52,990 nucleotides of DNA. It comes from Sphingobium quisquiliarum P25 (lineage in GTDB: Bacteria; Pseudomonadota; Alphaproteobacteria; Sphingomonadales; Sphingomonadaceae). Shown here piece by piece: positions 24,089-32,231 of the stretch. Location: positions 1 to 52,990 of the forward strand of contig NZ_ATHO01000145.1 in the NCBI RefSeq assembly GCF_000445065.1, given 5' to 3'. How positions within the stretch are numbered: position 1 is the stretch's first letter; each line of letters begins with the position of its first letter. The notes beneath the pieces are model-generated. The model searched no databases and was not told the DNA's origin. It saw only the letters and a program-made list of their open reading frames with translations. The position numbers and the translations under genes were made by a program.

Positions 24089-25108
24089 ATGAGCTATCAG
24101 ATCGACGAGGACGGGTCCGTTCTGCTGGGGAAGAACCGCGTTCCCGTGCCCGCAACCGTCAGCGTAGAAGCGCGCACGTTCCTCGCCACCGCTCCCTGGG
24201 CGGAGCCGCCGGACCCCGACGCCGAGCGCCTGCCGATGTGGATGCTGCGTAGCTTTGTCGATGAGCAGATGAAGACGCTGAGCGACGCCGCCTTGCAGCA
24301 TTATCCGGTGGACGTGGAGGAAATCGAGATTGCCGGGGTACGATGCCATCTGGTGAAGCCTAAGGAGATCCCGCCCGAAAATCAGGGTCTGACCCTGATG
24401 AACCTGCATGGCGGCGGTTTCGTGCTGGGGTCGGGATCGCTGATTGAGGCGATTCCCGTCGCCTTCCATGCCAAGGTGCCGGTTGTGGCCGTAGATTACC
24501 GGCTCGCGCCCGAACATCCTTATCCGGCCGCTGTCGATGACGCCGCCGCCGTATACCGCACGATGCTGGAATATCACCGGCCGGACCAGATCGGCATCTA
24601 TGGCGGTTCGGCGGGCGGCTTCATTACCGGACAGACGATCATGCGGCTGGAAAAGGAAGGCATGCCCTTGCCCGCCTGCTGCGGCATCTTCACGGCGGGC
24701 GGCGATCTGGGGGATTTGGGCGACACCGCCAGTATTTTCACGTTGATGGGCTTCTGGGGCGATTTGGTGCTGCCGGTGGATCATGAGATAAGCGAAATTC
24801 GCGCCTATCTGAACGGCGCGGATCCGCGCGATCCTTGCGTCTCGCCCATATATGGCGACCTTGGCCGCTTTCCTCCGGCCCTGCTGGTCAGCGGCACGCG
24901 TGACGCGCTGTTGAGCGCGACTGCCTCCTTCCACCGGGCATTGCGCCGTGCGGGCAGGTCCGCCGACCTCTTCGTCTTCGAAGCCATGCCGCATGCCCAT
25001 TGGTACACCTTCCACCTGCCCGAAGCGCAGGAGGCGATCACGGTCATGACCGAATTTTTCCTGCGCCATCTGGGCGTGAAGACCATGAAGAAAGAAGGTG
25101 AATCGTGA
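24089..25108 (+). CDS. alpha/beta hydrolase of the HSL (hormone-sensitive lipase) family
   Basis: The protein has 339 residues. The oxyanion motif HGGG is at 107-110 and the nucleophile is S174 in YGGSAGG. The acid is D272 in SGTRDALL and the base a His in MPHAHWY (302 or 304). This is the esterase/lipase fold-3 family, which hydrolyses short to medium esters and lactones. AGGAG lies 7 bases before the ATG. The stop overlaps the GTG start of the following SDR, so the two are translationally coupled. It probably removes an ester or opens a lactone on the substrate. Confidence 0.92.
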   Translation: MSYQIDEDGSVLLGKNRVPVPATVSVEARTFLATAPWAEPPDPDAERLPMWMLRSFVDEQMKTLSDAALQHYPVDVEEIEIAGVRCHLVKPKEIPPENQGLTLMNLHGGGFVLGSGSLIEAIPVAFHAKVPVVAVDYRLAPEHPYPAAVDDAAAVYRTMLEYHRPDQIGIYGGSAGGFITGQTIMRLEKEGMPLPACCGIFTAGGDLGDLGDTASIFTLMGFWGDLVLPVDHEISEIRAYLNGADPRDPCVSPIYGDLGRFPPALLVSGTRDALLSATASFHRALRRAGRSADLFVFEAMPHAHWYTFHLPEAQEAITVMTEFFLRHLGVKTMKKEGES

Positions 25109-25887
25109 ACCGATTGCAGGGCAAGACGGCCATCATTACCGGCGGCGCGCGCGGCATGGGCGAGGCGACGAGCCGCCTGTTCGCAGCCGAGGGGGCAAAG
25201 GTCGCGATCGCCGACCTGCTGGACGATCAGGGCGCGCAATTGGCTGCCGAACTGGGCGGCGCGGCGCGCTTCTACCATCATGACGTCACGAGCGAGGCGG
25301 ACTGGGCCAGCCTGACCGCAGCGGTGGAGGCTGACTTCGGTCCGGCCGACATATTGGTCAACAATGCGGGCATCCTGCTGTTCCGTACTTTGTTCCAGAC
25401 CACGCTCGACGATTATCTGAAAGTGCTGAAGGTTAATCTGGCGGGGGCATTTCTGGGGATCAAGGCGGTCGGCCCCGGCATGGCCGCGCGCGGCAAAGGA
25501 TCGATCGTCAACATCTCCTCGGTCGATGGGATGAAGGGAGCGAACGGCCTTGGCGCTTATGCCTCCAGCAAATGGGGCCTGCGCGGGCTGACCAAGGTCG
25601 CGGCGATGGAGCTTGGCCATAAGGGCGTCCGGGTCAATTCGGTCCATCCCGGCGGCGTGGACACGATGATGGGCAATCTGGACAGCCGCAGCCGCGACGA
25701 AGTGAACAAGGATTATGGCAATGTCCCGCTGCAACGGATCGGCGGCCCGGAGGAAATCGCCAAGGCCAGCCTGTTCCTGGCGAGCGACGACGCCTCCTAC
25801 CTGACCGGGGCTGAGATCGTCGTCGACGGCGGCATGATCGTCGGCCATTATTATGAAGGTTTCCCAGGCGCGCCCGGCGTGGATTGA
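25105..25887 (+). CDS. short-chain dehydrogenase, hydroxysteroid-dehydrogenase type
   Basis: The protein has 260 residues. The cofactor loop is TGGARGMGEA with D40 (IADLLDDQG) favouring NAD over NADP. NNAG, Ser (VNISSVDGMKG) and YASSK are all present, and the end is YLTGAEIVVDGGMIVGH. The TGGARGMG, ISSVDG and YASSKWGLRGLTK segments resemble 3alpha,20beta-hydroxysteroid dehydrogenase and cyclopentanol dehydrogenase. The start is GTG, overlapping the hydrolase stop (GTGA) with AAGAAGG upstream. It probably oxidises the alcohol released by the hydrolase; that link is inferred from coupling. Confidence 0.92.
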   Translation: MNRLQGKTAIITGGARGMGEATSRLFAAEGAKVAIADLLDDQGAQLAAELGGAARFYHHDVTSEADWASLTAAVEADFGPADILVNNAGILLFRTLFQTTLDDYLKVLKVNLAGAFLGIKAVGPGMAARGKGSIVNISSVDGMKGANGLGAYASSKWGLRGLTKVAAMELGHKGVRVNSVHPGGVDTMMGNLDSRSRDEVNKDYGNVPLQRIGGPEEIAKASLFLASDDASYLTGAEIVVDGGMIVGHYYEGFPGAPGVD

Positions 25888-25928
25888 CGCGGAGGCGCTG
25901 GCATCGCGCAATATCGAAGGAGGGTTCC

Positions 25929-26489
25929 ATGATACGCATCGACATTCCGGCCGACAGCGCCGCTGATCCCTACAGCTACGCTGCGCGCACCCATGGGCGG
26001 GAGATCATGGCTGGCGCGGACGCCTTTTCAAAGGCCGTCTATCAGCACAGCATCCTGTCCCTGCGCGAATTTGAAGGTGCTCGCTCGCGGATCGCGCAGA
26101 TCAATGGCTGCGTGATCTGCCAGCAGTTCCGCGCGGCGAAGGATGCGCCGTCCATGTTCGCTGCGACCGGGGTGCGGCCGGACCATCTGATTTCGGACAA
26201 TGGCCCCGCGCCTGACGAGGCGTTTTACGACGCGGTGGAGCAATGGCGCACCTCCCCGCTGTTCAGCCCCCGTGAGCGGCTGGCGATCGAATTTGCCGAA
26301 CGTTTCGCGCAGGAGCCGAAGGTGATCGCCGCCGACGAGGATTTCTGGGCACGCGCGCATGCGCTGTTCTCCGATGCGGAGATTGTCGATCTCGCGCACA
26401 GCGTCGCCGCCTGGGTGGGGCTTGGCCGCGTCGCTCATGTGCTGGGCTTCGACAGCGTCTGCCTGCCTTTCCAGCAGGCGGCGGAGTAG
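25929..26489 (+). CDS. carboxymuconolactone decarboxylase/AhpD-family protein
   Basis: The protein has 186 residues. The redox pair C61-x-x-C64 (INGCVICQQF) lies in the AhpD-like core, and the C-terminal helix AHSVAAWVGLGRVAHVLGFD is typical. Proteins with this CxxC are usually peroxidase-like or reducing partners rather than decarboxylases. A strong GGAGG precedes the ATG by about 6 bases. It closes the rightward operon that starts at the NTF2-like gene. A short hairpin over its end and the end of the next gene may terminate both. Confidence 0.88.
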   Translation: MIRIDIPADSAADPYSYAARTHGREIMAGADAFSKAVYQHSILSLREFEGARSRIAQINGCVICQQFRAAKDAPSMFAATGVRPDHLISDNGPAPDEAFYDAVEQWRTSPLFSPRERLAIEFAERFAQEPKVIAADEDFWARAHALFSDAEIVDLAHSVAAWVGLGRVAHVLGFDSVCLPFQQAAE

Positions 26490-26493
26490 GCTG

Positions 26494-26511
26494 CGGCGGC
26501 TCAGGCCGCCG
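26494..26511. terminator. short GC hairpin between convergent genes
   Basis: CGGCGGC and GCCGCCG pair around a TCAG loop in the 11-base gap, and overlap the last codons of the EthD-like gene. Both transcripts could use it. There is no T-run. Confidence 0.45.
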
Positions 26512-26857
26512 GAGCGCTCGCCCGTTCCTCCACCACGAACATGCGCGTCGCGGCGCGGTCGAGGAAATTCGCTTCATCTTCGGCAATCTGGCGCGCAATG
26601 TCCGGCTCGGCGGCCTTTGACAGGAACAGGTCATAGGCCGCCCGGTCAGCGAAACGGATTTCGGTGACGGAATCAAAATCTATCGGCGCTTGCGGTGAGG
26701 TGAACGCGCCCTCCCGCTCCACATAGTTGCGCCGGTAATCCAGGATGCCGGGCAGAAGGCGCAGGATCAGCCTGGCATGCTGTGTCTCATAATAATCGAC
26801 AAAGGCCTCATGGCTGATGTCCGGCCGACGGCGCAGCAGGGCGATGCACTTGAACAT
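26501..26857 (-). CDS. EthD-domain protein
   Basis: The protein has 118 residues, a single ferredoxin-like alpha/beta-barrel module: MFKCIALLRRRPDISHEAF, then VDYYETQHARLILRLLPGI. The second helix FADRAAYDLFLSKAAEPDIARQI and the C-terminal strand fit the family's usual 100-120 residues. GGGAG lies about 10 bases upstream. It follows an SDR gene by 66 bases on the same strand, as in the other EthD-SDR pair at 15-16.5 kb. The function is unknown; relatives are small oxygenase-associated or isomerase-like proteins. Confidence 0.87.
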   Translation of the reverse strand: MFKCIALLRRRPDISHEAFVDYYETQHARLILRLLPGILDYRRNYVEREGAFTSPQAPIDFDSVTEIRFADRAAYDLFLSKAAEPDIARQIAEDEANFLDRAATRMFVVEERASAPAA

Positions 26858-26923
26858 GGCTGTCTTTCTCCCTTTTTTCCTAAGTGCTGGCCGGAGAAGC
26901 GCTGTCCCCTGCCAAGCCTGCGA

Positions 26924-27712
26924 TCAGGGCGCCATCCAGTGACCGCCGTTGACGTCCAGCGTCGCGCCGGTGACGACGCGGGAAAAATCGGAAATCATCA
27001 TCAGCACGGCGCGGGCGCAATCGTCTTCCGGCGGAATGATGCCGATCGGTATGTCGCGAGTGATGCCGGCGATTACATCCTCCCGCTTCAGCCCGGCATC
27101 GACCTGTGCCTGGATATGTCCTTCCACCGGCTCGCCGTGAATCCAGCCCATGCGGCAGGTGTTGACGCGAATGCCGAAGCGGCCAAGGTCGGTGGCCATA
27201 TATTTGCCCAAAGTGTTGAGCGCGCCCTTTGCGACGGCATAGCCCATTTCCATTCCATGTTCGCCGCCGAAGGGACGGACCGTCGCCATGGTCGACACGT
27301 TCACCACCGCGCCGCCGTCGCGCAGATAGGGGATGCAGGCGCGCGTCAGGCGCAATGCGCCCAGGCAATTGACGTCGAACGCCTTCGCCATGTCCGCCGC
27401 ATCGCTATTTTCGATGAAGCTCCAGTCGCCATGATAATAAGCGCTGTTGATCAGGCCGTGGACGCGCCCGCCAAATTCGGCCGCCGCCCGTTCGGCCAGA
27501 GCCTTGCACTGCGCTTCGTCGGACACGTCGCAGGGAATGGCGACGGCCTTTCCGCCCTTCGCCACGATGTCGCCGCGCACTTCCTCCAGAAAGGACTGGT
27601 TGCGGGCGGCGAGTATGACGGACGCCCCTTCGGCCGCCGCGATGCGCGCCAGCGCCTGGCCCATGCCGGGGCCCACGCCGCTGACGATGACGACCTTGTT
27701 TTGAAGCAGCAT
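26924..27712 (-). CDS. short-chain dehydrogenase/reductase
   Basis: The protein has 262 residues. The cofactor loop is SGVGPGMGQA, catalytic Ser is in VNVSTMATVRPF, and YAVAK is the Tyr-x3-Lys motif. NNAG is altered to NSAY, and the end is VVTGATLDVNGGHWMAP. R37 after the second strand (AARNQS) suggests NADP use. GAGGAG precedes the ATG. It is followed by the EthD-like gene and preceded, 164 bases upstream, by the TetR gene. It is probably a ketoreductase or dehydrogenase in the same pathway. Confidence 0.9.
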   Translation of the reverse strand: MLLQNKVVIVSGVGPGMGQALARIAAAEGASVILAARNQSFLEEVRGDIVAKGGKAVAIPCDVSDEAQCKALAERAAAEFGGRVHGLINSAYYHGDWSFIENSDAADMAKAFDVNCLGALRLTRACIPYLRDGGAVVNVSTMATVRPFGGEHGMEMGYAVAKGALNTLGKYMATDLGRFGIRVNTCRMGWIHGEPVEGHIQAQVDAGLKREDVIAGITRDIPIGIIPPEDDCARAVLMMISDFSRVVTGATLDVNGGHWMAP

Positions 27713-27842
27713 AGCCTATCTCCTCTCCATTCCATCGCGCCGCAGCCTGCGGGCCGCGCCCCGTTCCTTCGCCGCACGATTTTCATTGCTGGCGGACCCG
27801 CCTATCCACGAATCCTCGATATGCACGATAGGGCGCAGGGAA

Positions 27843-27856
27843 ATATTACGCAATAT
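27843..27856. promoter_or_regulatory. small palindrome upstream of the SDR-EthD pair
   Basis: ATATT and AATAT flank ACGC. The right half continues into CGCAATATCGAAGGA (27849-27863), a 15-base sequence that also occurs at 25907-25921, just before the AhpD-like gene. At the latter site it includes the Shine-Dalgarno, so part of the match may be chance. Confidence 0.3.
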
Positions 27857-27876
27857 CGAAGGAAAAGCGGATCATA

Positions 27877-28548
27877 TCACGCCATTTGCGCAGACATGCT
27901 TTCCAGAAATTCCCTTATCCGCTCGTCCGAAATGCCGATGCCTCGCCCGCAGAAGGAAATGGCGTCGCGGAGCAGCCGGTCATGATCCTCGTCATAAGGG
28001 ATAGCGCTTTGCTCATGGCAATGCGCCATCATGATCATGGTGCTCACATGCTCAAGGAAGGCCGATGCGTTGGTGACGGACATGGGTTCGCCGGTGATGC
28101 TTCCTTCCTCCCGTGCCGCGGCGAGGGCGCGCTCCAGGCCCGCGCGGGACAGGCGCATCGCCCGCCTGTAGACCAGCCGGGCGTAGCCCCCGTCACCCGC
28201 CAGGCTGCCGACGACCATGCGCATCCCGTCCGCATTGCCCGCCCCCTGGCCCCGCAGCGCATGTTCGAGCATGCGGCGGATGCTGTCGAGCAGCCCGAAG
28301 GTGCTCGGTTCCGGCAGGGGCGCGGTGCGGAATGCCGCATCCTGATCGGCAATGACTTCGCGCAGGACGGCGCGGTAAATTGCCGTCTTGTTACTGAAAT
28401 GGCGGAATATCAGCGCTTCGGACACGCCAGCGGCTTGCGCGATCTGCTGCGTCCGCGCGCCCTCCAGCCCATAACGGGCGAAAACGGTGCGCGCGGCTGC
28501 GATAATGGAGGCTCGGCGGTCGGAACTTGATAGACGGGGGGTGGGCAT
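27877..28548 (-). CDS. TetR-family transcriptional regulator
   Basis: The protein has 223 residues. The N-terminal HTH contains ASIIAAARTVFARYGLEGA and QQIAQAAGVSEALIFRHFSNK. The C-terminal domain is a helical effector pocket with several His and Met (STMIMMAHCHEQSAIPY). It lies between the SDR-EthD pair downstream and the KSI-like gene upstream, all leftward, and could regulate either. The Shine-Dalgarno is weak. The ligand is unknown. Confidence 0.9.
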   Translation of the reverse strand: MPTPRLSSSDRRASIIAAARTVFARYGLEGARTQQIAQAAGVSEALIFRHFSNKTAIYRAVLREVIADQDAAFRTAPLPEPSTFGLLDSIRRMLEHALRGQGAGNADGMRMVVGSLAGDGGYARLVYRRAMRLSRAGLERALAAAREEGSITGEPMSVTNASAFLEHVSTMIMMAHCHEQSAIPYDEDHDRLLRDAISFCGRGIGISDERIREFLESMSAQMA

Positions 28549-28669
28549 TGACCGATCGACACTCCTGAAGCCAGCGATGGAAGGTCTTCAAGCCGCCTGC
28601 CAAGGTCCTGACCGGCAGAGCTTTACCCATAGCTGGGGGAGGAAACAAGCGGCCGCCCCGTCCGAAGCT

Positions 28670-29107
28670 TCACTCCGGCGCGGGCTGGATGTCGCCGGGG
28701 CCCCAATAGGCCTTGAGGCTGGTGATCCGCCCTTGCGCATCGAAGGTGCAGATATCGAGCGACCGGATGAGCAGGCGCGGCCCTTCCGGCGGCTGAAAGG
28801 TGACGTCGAAGACCAGCGCGGCCGCATTGGAATGCGACCCCCGGATCGGCGCGACGGGCGTGATCCGTGTCTGAAAGGCGATCGTGTCGCTGAACCAGGC
28901 GGCGATCTCCTCGCCCTGCTTGACGGGGCTTCCCACCGGATCTTCAATGATGGCGTCCGGCGCGAAGAGGCTGAGCAGCCCTTTCAGATCGCCGTCATTG
29001 ATCCGTTGGACATAGGCCTCCAGCCCGGCGCGCATCACCGATTGCGGCGGGACGCCTTCGCCCTGCGGCTTGCCGCCGGGCAGCTCCCGATCTTGTTCGA
29101 ATGGCAA
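28670..29107 (-). CDS. steroid Delta-isomerase (ketosteroid isomerase)-like protein
   Basis: The protein has 145 residues with the KSI fold. The three catalytic residues of Comamonas KSI (Tyr14, Asp38, Asp99) align with Y32, D56 and D118. The Tyr-Asp spacing of 24 is identical, and the local sequences NDGDLKGLLSLFAPDA and IEDPVGSPVKQG are almost superimposable on the known enzyme. KSI moves a Delta5 double bond to Delta4 in 3-ketosteroids. The start is set at TTG because GGAGG lies 5 bases upstream; the in-frame ATG at 29140 has none. It is divergent from the second KshA-like oxygenase. This is the strongest single pointer to a steroid-type substrate. Confidence 0.87.
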   Translation of the reverse strand: MPFEQDRELPGGKPQGEGVPPQSVMRAGLEAYVQRINDGDLKGLLSLFAPDAIIEDPVGSPVKQGEEIAAWFSDTIAFQTRITPVAPIRGSHSNAAALVFDVTFQPPEGPRLLIRSLDICTFDAQGRITSLKAYWGPGDIQPAPE

Positions 29108-29135
29108 TTTCACCTCCCGCGCTTCGCCGCATTCG

Positions 29136-29173
29136 TGCAATCGGCTTGCATTATATACCCTTGTTTGCGTAGA
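29136..29173. promoter_or_regulatory. shared bipartite motif, copy A (KSI/Rieske divergent promoter)
   Basis: TGCAATCGGCTTGCA (29136-29150) contains inverted TGCAA/TTGCA, and is followed after 13 bases by TTTGCGTAGA (29164-29173). The same two blocks occur at 50736-50774, and a close variant at 35283-35320, with spacing equal to within one base. It lies 29 bases from the KSI start and about 100 from the oxygenase start. Confidence 0.6.
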
Positions 29174-29269
29174 TGGGCGGGATTATTTCTGCTCGATCCT
29201 GTTGGTCGAGGGGGTGGCGTCTTGCCGCCCTTCATGCTAATTTGCCGCTGATTGCGAGAGGTTTTCTTT

Positions 29270-30349
29270 ATGGCAAAATCGTCAGACTATCGTCTGGGAG
29301 AGTTCGATTTCCCCCGTGGCTGGTTCATGGTCGGCGAAAGCGCCGAGGCGACCACCACGCCCACCGCCATGCGGTATTTCGGGCAGGATCTGGTCATGTA
29401 TCGCGGTGAAAGCGGGCAGGTCTACGTGACGGAGGCCTACTGCCCCCATATGGGCGCCCACCTGGCCAAGAACACGACATCCTACATCGTCCGCGACGGC
29501 GAGCAGGTACAGGGCGATTCGATCCGCTGCCCCTTCCATGGCTGGCAGTTCGGGCCGGACGGCAACTGCAAGAACATTCCCTATTCCGATTTCGTGCCCA
29601 AGGCCGCCAAGCTCAAGACCTTCCCGGTGATCGAGCGCGCGGGCACCATCTGGATGTGGCATGATCCCGAAGGGCTGGAGCCCAACTTCGACCTGCCCGA
29701 CTTTGGCGGCCATTGGGATGCGCCGGGCTGGGTCCGCTGGAAGATCGACTTCATGGGCGACCTGGACATTCACCCGATTGAGGTGGTCGACAACATGGCC
29801 GACTATGGCCATTTCGTCCCTATCCATGGCGCGAAGGACTTCGTCTACTTCGCGAACGAGTTCAAGGATCACATCGTCCACCAATATTATGCCGCCGGGC
29901 ACCGCACGCTGGTGCAGAACCCGGAAGACGTGCTGACGCTGGACACCTGGTATACCGGGCCGTCCATCCTCCAGTCGGAAATGGAAGGGACGTTCAACAG
30001 CTTCATCCTGATCACCCATACGCCCATCGAAGATGGCAAGATCCGCGTGTGGCACGGCCTGATGGTGCAGGTGAATGACGGATCGGCCCCGATCACTGAC
30101 GAACTGCGCGCCGCCGCCCTTGAATATCAGGAGGGCAGCCGCCTCGCCTTCGCGCAGGATGTCGAGATCTGGCAGAACAAGAAGGCCTGCATCAACCCGT
30201 TGGTGATCCCGAATGACGGGCCCTATGGCAAGGTACGGACCTGGTACAAGCAGTTCTACAGTCCGCGCGACAAGACGCCCGATCTGCACAAGCGGACCAA
30301 CGGCATGCATGTGACGCTCGACAAGCGTTCGTCCAGCGCTGCGGCCTGA
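29270..30349 (+). CDS. Rieske non-heme iron oxygenase, KshA-like
   Basis: The protein has 359 residues. The Rieske ligands are C58-x-H60 and C87-x-x-H90. The iron site has N175, D178, H181, H186 (DNMADYGHFVPIHG) and D297 in AQDVEIWQNK. Segments such as GPDGNCKNIPY and the end of the catalytic domain (INPLVIPNDGPY, then TWYKQFYSPRD) follow 3-ketosteroid 9alpha-hydroxylase KshA and sterol desaturase-type Rieske oxygenases closely. It is a paralogue of the oxygenase at 5.5 kb (both start with DYRLGEF and PRGWFMV). AGAGG lies 8 bases before the ATG. An SDR follows 16 bases later. No reductase (KshB-like) gene is in the window. Confidence 0.93.
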   Translation: MAKSSDYRLGEFDFPRGWFMVGESAEATTTPTAMRYFGQDLVMYRGESGQVYVTEAYCPHMGAHLAKNTTSYIVRDGEQVQGDSIRCPFHGWQFGPDGNCKNIPYSDFVPKAAKLKTFPVIERAGTIWMWHDPEGLEPNFDLPDFGGHWDAPGWVRWKIDFMGDLDIHPIEVVDNMADYGHFVPIHGAKDFVYFANEFKDHIVHQYYAAGHRTLVQNPEDVLTLDTWYTGPSILQSEMEGTFNSFILITHTPIEDGKIRVWHGLMVQVNDGSAPITDELRAAALEYQEGSRLAFAQDVEIWQNKKACINPLVIPNDGPYGKVRTWYKQFYSPRDKTPDLHKRTNGMHVTLDKRSSSAAA

Positions 30350-30365
30350 TCAACAGGGGATGACT

Positions 30366-31229
30366 ATGGAGAGGAGTGAACGTCCGGTGGCGATCGTCAC
30401 CGGCGCCAGCCGGGGCGCGGGCCGTGGGATCGCGGCTGCGCTGGGACAACAGGGCTATCGTGTCTATGTGACGGGCCGCACCGTGCGCGAAGGCGACGCG
30501 GCGCTGCCCGGCACGATCGGCGCGACCGCTGCCCAGATCGACGCGGCGGGTGGCGAAGGCCGCGCCGTTCAGGTGGATCATGCCGACAGTGGCGCGATCG
30601 CGGCCCTGTTCGAACGGGTGGCGGATGAAAGCGGGCGGCTGGACATTCTGGTCAACAACGTCGCCGCGCTGCACGATGATCTGGTGAAGCCGGGTCCATT
30701 CTGGGAAAAATCCACGGGTCTCGTCGATATTCTGGATGTGGGATTGCGGTCCCATTATCTCGCCAGCTGGCACGCCGCGCGCATGATGGTGCCAGCGGGC
30801 AGCGGGCTGATCGCCTTCACCTCGTCCTTCGGATCGGTCTGCTACATGCACGGAGCGGCCTATGGTGCGCAGAAGGCGGGCGTGGACAAATTCGCGGCGG
30901 ACATGGGCGTCGATTTCCGGGGCACTGGCGTTACCGCCATATCGCTCTGGATGGGCCCGCTGTTGACCGAGCGTAGCACCCGCACGCTGGCCGAGCATCC
31001 CGAACAATATGAAAAGTTCATGGCGGAAGCGGAAACGCCCGAATTCAACGGGCGGGTCATCGCCGCTATCCATAACGATCCCAAGCGCGACGAACTGAAC
31101 GGGCAGACGCTGATCACTGCCGAGATCGCGCAGCGCTATGGCATCACCGAAGCGGAAGGGCGCGTGCCGCCATCCTATCGCGCGATGCTGGGCGAACCGC
31201 GCATCCCGCACCCGGCGATCGTGGCATAA
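30366..31229 (+). CDS. short-chain dehydrogenase/reductase
   Basis: The protein has 287 residues. The cofactor loop is TGASRGAGRG with R42 (VTGRTVREGD), suggesting NADP preference. NNVA replaces NNAG, Ser lies in FTSSFGSVCYMHG, and YGAQK is the Tyr-x3-Lys motif. The C-terminal third (GQTLITAEIAQRYGITEAEG) is longer than usual and lacks the common TG..xDGG ending. This resembles the DHRS1-like branch of the family. The start at the second ATG of ATGACTATG is preferred because the GGGG is then 6 bases upstream. It is probably cotranscribed with the Rieske oxygenase. Confidence 0.9.
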   Translation: MERSERPVAIVTGASRGAGRGIAAALGQQGYRVYVTGRTVREGDAALPGTIGATAAQIDAAGGEGRAVQVDHADSGAIAALFERVADESGRLDILVNNVAALHDDLVKPGPFWEKSTGLVDILDVGLRSHYLASWHAARMMVPAGSGLIAFTSSFGSVCYMHGAAYGAQKAGVDKFAADMGVDFRGTGVTAISLWMGPLLTERSTRTLAEHPEQYEKFMAEAETPEFNGRVIAAIHNDPKRDELNGQTLITAEIAQRYGITEAEGRVPPSYRAMLGEPRIPHPAIVA

Positions 31230-31346
31230 GGGATCAGGCCGCTTAGGGTCGCATGGCGATCCCTCGCGGCCGATTTACAATCGCGCAGGATGAAGCGCAT
31301 CGGACTGCCTTCGATCCGTCAGGTTCCAGGGGCATGACTCCTGCCT

Positions 31347-31382
31347 TGCGCCGCGCAGCGGAAAGGGCGATGGCGCGGCGCA
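31347..31382 (+). promoter_or_regulatory. inverted repeat before the next SDR
   Basis: TGCGCCGCG and CGCGGCGCA are perfect 9-bp arms around an 18-base spacer, in the 177-base gap between two SDR genes. It ends 24 bases before the GTG start. It could be a weak terminator, a processing hairpin or an operator. Confidence 0.4.
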
Positions 31383-31406
31383 TTACGGTCAAAGAAAGGA
31401 CAGCAG

Positions 31407-32180
31407 GTGAGCGAGACAGGTCGGGGCAAGGTCGCCATAGTCACGGGCGGAACGCGGGGCATTGGCGCTGCGATCGTGCGCCGCTTGCTGGCGGAAGGCT
31501 ATGCCGTGGCCACCTGCGGCCGGACGCCGCCCGAACAGCCGGTCGGCATTGATGGCAAGCAGGCTGAATTCGACGCCTGCGACATTCGCGATCCCGCCGC
31601 CGTCGCCGCCTGGATAGAAGCGCTGGCCGCGCGCCATGGGCGCATCGACCTTGTCGTCAACAATGCCGGCGGCTCTCCGCAGGCGGACGCGGCGACCGCC
31701 AGCCCGCGCTTTTCTGAACGCATCCTGCAACTGAACCTGCTCGCGCCGCTGCATGTGTCGCAGGCGGCCTATCCGCACCTGAAAGCGGCGGGCGGCTCCA
31801 TCGTCAACATCGCCAGCGTGTCGGCGGTGCGCCCTTCGCCCGACACCGCCATTTACGGTGCTGCCAAGGCCGGGCTCGTCAGCCTGACCACCAGCCTGGC
31901 GCAGGAATGGGGGCCCGAGGTGCGCGTCAACGCGATCATCGTCGGCCTGATCGAAACCGAGACCGCCGAAATGACCTATGGCAGCGCCGCCGCGCAGGAT
32001 CGTATCGCCGCATCGTTGCCGCTGGGCCGCATGGGGCGGGGCAGCGACATTGCGGAGGCGGTCAACTTCCTCGCCTCCCCAGCCGCCGCCTATATCAGCG
32101 GCGCTAAGCTGGAAGTGCATGGCGGCGGCGAACGCCCGCTGTTCCTGGAAATCGTGAAGCAGGAAAGCGCGAAGGGCTGA
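31407..32180 (+). CDS. short-chain dehydrogenase/reductase
   Basis: The protein has 257 residues. The cofactor loop is TGGTRGIGAA with R39 (CGRTPPE) pointing to NADP. NNAG is present, Ser lies in VNIASVSAVRPS, and YGAAK is the Tyr-x3-Lys motif. It ends YISGAKLEVHGGGERPLF. The start is GTG with AAAGGA about 8 bases upstream. It is the last rightward gene before a strong bidirectional hairpin. Because it follows the KshA-like oxygenase and another SDR it probably acts on the same ring system, but the 177-base gap allows separate control. Confidence 0.91.
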   Translation: MSETGRGKVAIVTGGTRGIGAAIVRRLLAEGYAVATCGRTPPEQPVGIDGKQAEFDACDIRDPAAVAAWIEALAARHGRIDLVVNNAGGSPQADAATASPRFSERILQLNLLAPLHVSQAAYPHLKAAGGSIVNIASVSAVRPSPDTAIYGAAKAGLVSLTTSLAQEWGPEVRVNAIIVGLIETETAEMTYGSAAAQDRIAASLPLGRMGRGSDIAEAVNFLASPAAAYISGAKLEVHGGGERPLFLEIVKQESAKG

Positions 32181-32187
32181 GCCTCAG

Positions 32188-32227
32188 GCGCCGCCACACG
32201 AGGCTGGAAAACCTCGTGCGGCGGCGC
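32188..32227. terminator. strong bidirectional hairpin terminator
   Basis: GCGCCGCC-A-CACGAGG pairs with CCTCGTG-C-GGCGGCGC, 15 paired bases with one mismatch and an 8-base loop. It fills the 51-base gap between the rightward SDR and the leftward MFS gene. Confidence 0.8.
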
Positions 32228-32231
32228 AAGT

